This document shows, piece after piece, positions 34,501-37,080 of a stretch of 37,080 nucleotides of DNA. The notes below the pieces were generated by a model. It saw only the letters and a program-made list of their open reading frames with translations, made no database searches and was not told the DNA's origin. The stretch is from Chitinophaga pinensis (lineage in GTDB: Bacteria > Bacteroidota > Bacteroidia > AKYH767-A > OLB10), in the NCBI GenBank assembly GCA_943332105.1, contig CALQOD010000019.1, positions 1-37,080 on the forward strand, read 5' to 3'. Each line of letters opens with the position of its first letter. Position 1 is the stretch's first letter. The position numbers were made by a program, and so were the translations under genes.

Positions 34501-37080
34501 TGCTAACGCTGTTGCATATCCGTCAGATGATCCATAACAATTTGTATTTGTTCCATTAGTAGAAATAGAATTCATTGTTGTTAAATTGGCATCAGCGTTC
34601 GTTAATGTTACCAATCCACGGCGCGCAAGATTTGTAGTATTAGCACCAGAGGCCCAAATACCATCTGCATCCGTAATTGAATTAATAATATTGTTTTGTA
34701 AATCTCTGGTTTCAATACGTTGAACACCATTTGTGCTCAATGCAGCAACTGGAATAACTGCTGCAAAAGTTCCAGGAGTAGAAATATTTCTATAGATAGA
34801 ATCTACTAATACTGGGAACTCACTATTTGTAATTTGAACCGCTGTTGAACTAACCGCTTGATAAGCATACAAAGGATTTCCAGTTCCAGCAGTATTGTCA
34901 TATACTAAAACTAATTTACCACCCATACATGCATTCAGGTTTCCTGTCACAAATGCTCCATCATCAGCAGTATTAGCAGATAAAGCAGTTGTTGCAATAT
35001 CTAACGAAGTAATTGTATTTGTAGAAATAAAATTAGGACTTGTAATTGCGCCAAAAGCAGCATTACTATATGCAATTCTTAAGTTGTGTATCTGACCAGC
35101 ACCAAAGCGAGATGAGTTTCCACTTGGTTGCATATAGATCCAAACAGGTCCACTACTACCACTTGCATTTGTTGTAAATGCATTGCTAATGTTTAATCCG
35201 AAGCTTGAGCCATTCCAAACACCACCAGCACCCATGCTTGTAGAAAGGTCTGTTGTTGCTGCTAAACCTGCGGCTAAATTATAAATCGTATTTGGTAATA
35301 AATTATCCAATTGAATACAGAACGCAACCGGTGTTCTTGCATTATTTACTGCAGAACCTGTTTTCGATCCCATATATTTCGGAATTACTAATTCCGTCAT
35401 TGTTGGAGTTGGTGTGATAATTAAATTAGAGCTAAAAGCAGCTGGTAAACTTCCTGCTGATGCTTGTAAAACATAGGTTCCTGCAGTTGAAAATTGAATA
35501 CCGCTAAATGTAGCAACCCCATTTACGAAGTTTGCGGTAAGGGTACCCGTTATACTTCCCGAAGGACCAGAAGAAACAGAAATTGTTGCAGCTCCGTTAT
35601 AATATACATCAACAGTATAATCAGCTCTGTAAGCAGTTACATCAAAATTCGGAATAACTGTATTAACTGGAACTCCTGGAGTAAGATTAGAAACTGCAAG
35701 TGATGTTGCAACACCGTAAACATCAAAGTAATTTGAATAAGCGGTTCCTAATAAATCACCAGCAGTAGCATCAGCTTGTAATTGTGCACCGTAATCAGGT
35801 ACATCATATAAAACACCTGTAATTGTAACTTGATTTGATCCGACTGCAATAGTTCCAGATGTTGTACCTCCTAATGTTCCAATACCAGAGAATAGTGTTA
35901 AATCGATTGTTGTTCCCGTTAATACGTTTTGTGGACTATTATTATTATCCTGCGCTTGAATTGTGATGGAGAAAGGAGTGTTTTCTAAAATTGGGTTACC
36001 GCCATTTAATGATGTAACAACAATTTTTGTTGGAAACTGAGGCGCTGCTGATGTTTGCGAATTTGGATTTTGTGATGCAGTAACTGTACTGTATTTTGTT
36101 GCTGCACCAGAACCATTATATCCAAAAACTCTATAATAATAAGTCGTAGAAGCCGATAAACCGCTTACATTAACAGTAGAACCACTTCCGTTATAAATTA
36201 CTTGTTCTCCTGATCCAACGTAAGTAGCGTTTGCTGTATACGAATTTCCATCAACAGGATTTGTAAAACTATTACTTGTATTAATTACAACAATTCTTGA
36301 TGTTGCATCACCATTAGTCCAGTTAACATCCATTGATGTAGTTAATATATTAGCGAAGTTAATTACGCTATCCTGCGCTAAAGGAGTTGAAGGTCCTTCA
36401 GCAACAAATGTTAAACTATCAATTGCTAATCCATCATCTATTCCTGTTTCATCAACATCATTCCAACGGATAGTTAATGCCTGACCTGGCAACCAATTAT
36501 TATCTAAATTAAATGTAGCTGTAATAACGGCACGGTTAGCCGCTGCATTACCATCTATTGCTACACCAGTACCTGACACAGGCGTTGGTGTTGAAAAATC
36601 TAATGATGGCACAACTGTAAATCCTGTTCCTTTAATTGAATTTTCTCCTACTTTATAGGAGAATAACATTTTATTAAAGCTTCCGCTTCCACCACGTCGC
36701 CAGTTTTCTCCAACATACGTAATAGTAACTTTATTCAAAGGGCCAGTTGAATTATTAACCAATACTGCTCCTATAGAACCTAAGTAAGAACTACTTGCTA
36801 AGCATCCAATTGCACGATCTGTTGCACTTGCGCTACCATAGTTATAGTTGGAGCCTCCATTACCAGCACCTGCATCAGTACTTAATTTAACATCTGCACC
36901 CGTGATAGCTGCAATTTGCCAACCTATTGTGCCTGATGCATTAATTGGAGATGATGTTAAGTGATAAGGACCTTGGCCAAATCCACTTGTTGGAAATATT
37001 CCTGATGATGGTAATGTGTTAAAGTCCTGGAAATAATTTCCACTTGTATATGAAATATAAGAAGGAGAAACAGCAGATGC
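31516..37080 (-). CDS. Giant modular secreted protein (SprB repeats, lamin-tail domain, IPT/TIG); N-terminus off the right edge
   Basis: The frame is open to base 37080, so at least 1854 residues are encoded and the true start is outside the window; an internal TTG at 36762 is not the start. From the visible N-terminus: a jelly-roll-like region (FQDFNTLPSSG, ENWRRGGSGSFNKMLFSYKVG), an fn3-like domain, two Ig-like domains, a SprB-type repeat region with NLTAGTYKVVVTENKGC-type ends, a lamin-tail (LTD) domain starting at LISEFMADPTG, six tandem 27-28-residue CYxTAxFN repeats, an IPT/TIG domain (VSPTSGTVGTTVVISGSGF) and a C-terminal domain shared with the protein at 8691. It lacks a classical T9SS tail. 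Cell-surface adhesion or gliding is a guess. A strong terminator follows. Confidence 0.88.
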   Translation of the reverse strand, partial: ASAVSPSYISYTSGNYFQDFNTLPSSGIFPTSGFGQGPYHLTSSPINASGTIGWQIAAITGADVKLSTDAGAGNGGSNYNYGSASATDRAIGCLASSSYLGSIGAVLVNNSTGPLNKVTITYVGENWRRGGSGSFNKMLFSYKVGENSIKGTGFTVVPSLDFSTPTPVSGTGVAIDGNAAANRAVITATFNLDNNWLPGQALTIRWNDVDETGIDDGLAIDSLTFVAEGPSTPLAQDSVINFANILTTSMDVNWTNGDATSRIVVINTSNSFTNPVDGNSYTANATYVGSGEQVIYNGSGSTVNVSGLSASTTYYYRVFGYNGSGAATKYSTVTASQNPNSQTSAAPQFPTKIVVTSLNGGNPILENTPFSITIQAQDNNNSPQNVLTGTTIDLTLFSGIGTLGGTTSGTIAVGSNQVTITGVLYDVPDYGAQLQADATAGDLLGTAYSNYFDVYGVATSLAVSNLTPGVPVNTVIPNFDVTAYRADYTVDVYYNGAATISVSSGPSGSITGTLTANFVNGVATFSGIQFSTAGTYVLQASAGSLPAAFSSNLIITPTPTMTELVIPKYMGSKTGSAVNNARTPVAFCIQLDNLLPNTIYNLAAGLAATTDLSTSMGAGGVWNGSSFGLNISNAFTTNASGSSGPVWIYMQPSGNSSRFGAGQIHNLRIAYSNAAFGAITSPNFISTNTITSLDIATTALSANTADDGAFVTGNLNACMGGKLVLVYDNTAGTGNPLYAYQAVSSTAVQITNSEFPVLVDSIYRNISTPGTFAAVIPVAALSTNGVQRIETRDLQNNIINSITDADGIWASGANTTNLARRGLVTLTNADANLTTMNSISTNGTNTNCYGSSDGYATALATSSNATVNYLWLAGSSTDTQLSLAAGTYTVTATDGNGCSLSTSVTISQPASNNPIATNGGATCIGTDASVSVNNGTAWSWTGPHGFTSSLQSPTVSTSAFAISEAGAQTYTVIVTYSNGCTEMATTNLVLNDCSCTPPTLTSVKTNVLCKNGTTGSINLTVSGGQAPYTFAWSNGATTEDISNLTAGTYKVVVTENKGCKDSLTITITEPSTVLSSSVSVTNATCNGSSNGAVNLSVSGGTPSYTYLWSNASVTEDLSGIVAGTYNVTITDANGCTTSNSATITQPDAITLAANSITNAACYGLTGSIDISSSADVASNSATDPGLLISEFMADPTGTDNSNEWVELIATRTIDFTVTPFSVVFVNNGTATTNGWKAGAGITYGFNINSGSVQKGDVVYVGGTLMGPTGTKLRVIGTGTAAGDAFGSLANSGVLGNGTTSADAVGVFNVAASSITNTTVPVDAIFYGTALGNAIVSSGTAGYVLPVNDKYNGGYLQSTSYFIPSNPTQGKSFYATGTYNYQTGLYSTPRTWATDASSFTNSTSTISVVNSTSYLWSNGATTQDLANAPAGNYTVTVTNAAGCTQNASYTITQPAQPALPTLACYETATFNTTSCSWVVTGTQPTLPTLACYQTASFNTTSCAWDVTGSQPSQPSLACYQTASFNTTSCSWVVTGTQPGMPTLACYETASFNTTSCSWVVTGTQPVAPTGLACYETATFNTTSCSWVVTGTQPIMPTLACYQTATFNNTTCAWDVTGSPAATIVTTTTSCGAYTWSANGSVYTQTGTYNYNANCQDYQLQLTVVNVSVSGVSPTSGTVGTTVVISGSGFTGATTVQFNGTAATSFTVNNDGQITASVPAGATTGVITVVKGSCNGTSSGSFTVLTNATLNIKVYLQGYTLAGGVMAPVLYNNGLSTNPNDVDNITIELHNSSSPFAITASTNGVLKTDGNVQVQFPGALIGSSYYIVVKHRNSIETWSANPVLIGATTTFDFTAP
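32237..32725 (-). repeat. Six tandem repeats (81-84 bp) inside the giant secreted-protein gene
   Basis: Unit starts at 32237, 32318, 32402, 32483, 32564 and 32645 are spaced 81, 84, 81, 81 and 81 bp. Each encodes one 27-28-residue unit with two Cys and one Trp (TLACYETATFNTTSCSWVV). The third-from-C-terminal spacing of 84 bp reflects one extra Gly (PTGLACYE). Confidence 0.9.

Noticed and set aside
36762-37080. Start of the giant secreted protein at TTG 36762
   Set aside because: The same frame continues without a stop to the window edge with normal secreted-protein composition, so the start lies outside.

Overview
The window comes from a Bacteroidota genome, probably a free-living member of class Bacteroidia. 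The evidence is the AT-rich sequence, TAnnTTTG-type promoter elements close to start codons, few Shine-Dalgarno sites, very long secreted proteins built from SprB, PKD, P and Ig-like modules, and a type IX secretion (T9SS) type A tail on the M4 protease. No rRNA, tRNA, CRISPR array, transposase or replication origin was recognised.

Left part (1-4040) looks like accessory or defence material. A DUF2075 helicase with a nuclease-like N-terminus runs off the left edge and is translationally coupled to a MazG-like nucleotide pyrophosphohydrolase. Divergent from them is a small exported protein made of twelve CxxC knuckles. A Fic AMP-transferase follows, behind an unusually ordered 329-bp regulatory region with two families of inverted sites.

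The middle (4222-18125) mixes housekeeping and accessory genes: dxs, asnS, an mntA-hepT toxin-antitoxin pair whose hepT is frameshifted, a 1045-residue secreted beta-propeller protein coupled to a small exported protein, rpoN (sigma-54), lysS, an exported M28 peptidase and a hypothetical gene. Two 77-bp palindromic REPIN-like elements lie between genes here.

The right part (18128-37080) holds a lipoprotein, an MBOAT/AlgX-like O-acetylation pair, class I ribonucleotide reductase nrdA with a long, probably structured leader and a consensus DnaA box upstream, an aldo/keto reductase, a secreted M4 metalloprotease, a cystathionine gamma-synthase-type enzyme, and a giant modular secreted protein of at least 1854 residues that continues beyond the right edge.

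The most notable signals are: the MazG/DUF2075 pair; the two operator-like arrays before fic; the broken hepT; the homologous ~106-residue C-terminal domain ending two giant secreted proteins that lack an ordinary T9SS tail; a lamin-tail domain inserted inside a SprB repeat; and the nrdA leader. Several starts were moved inward from upstream TTG or ATG codons (dxs, asnS, M28 peptidase, AlgX-like, cystathionine gamma-synthase, M4 protease, CxxC protein), because the inner ATG fits the family start, signal peptide, promoter or terminator better.
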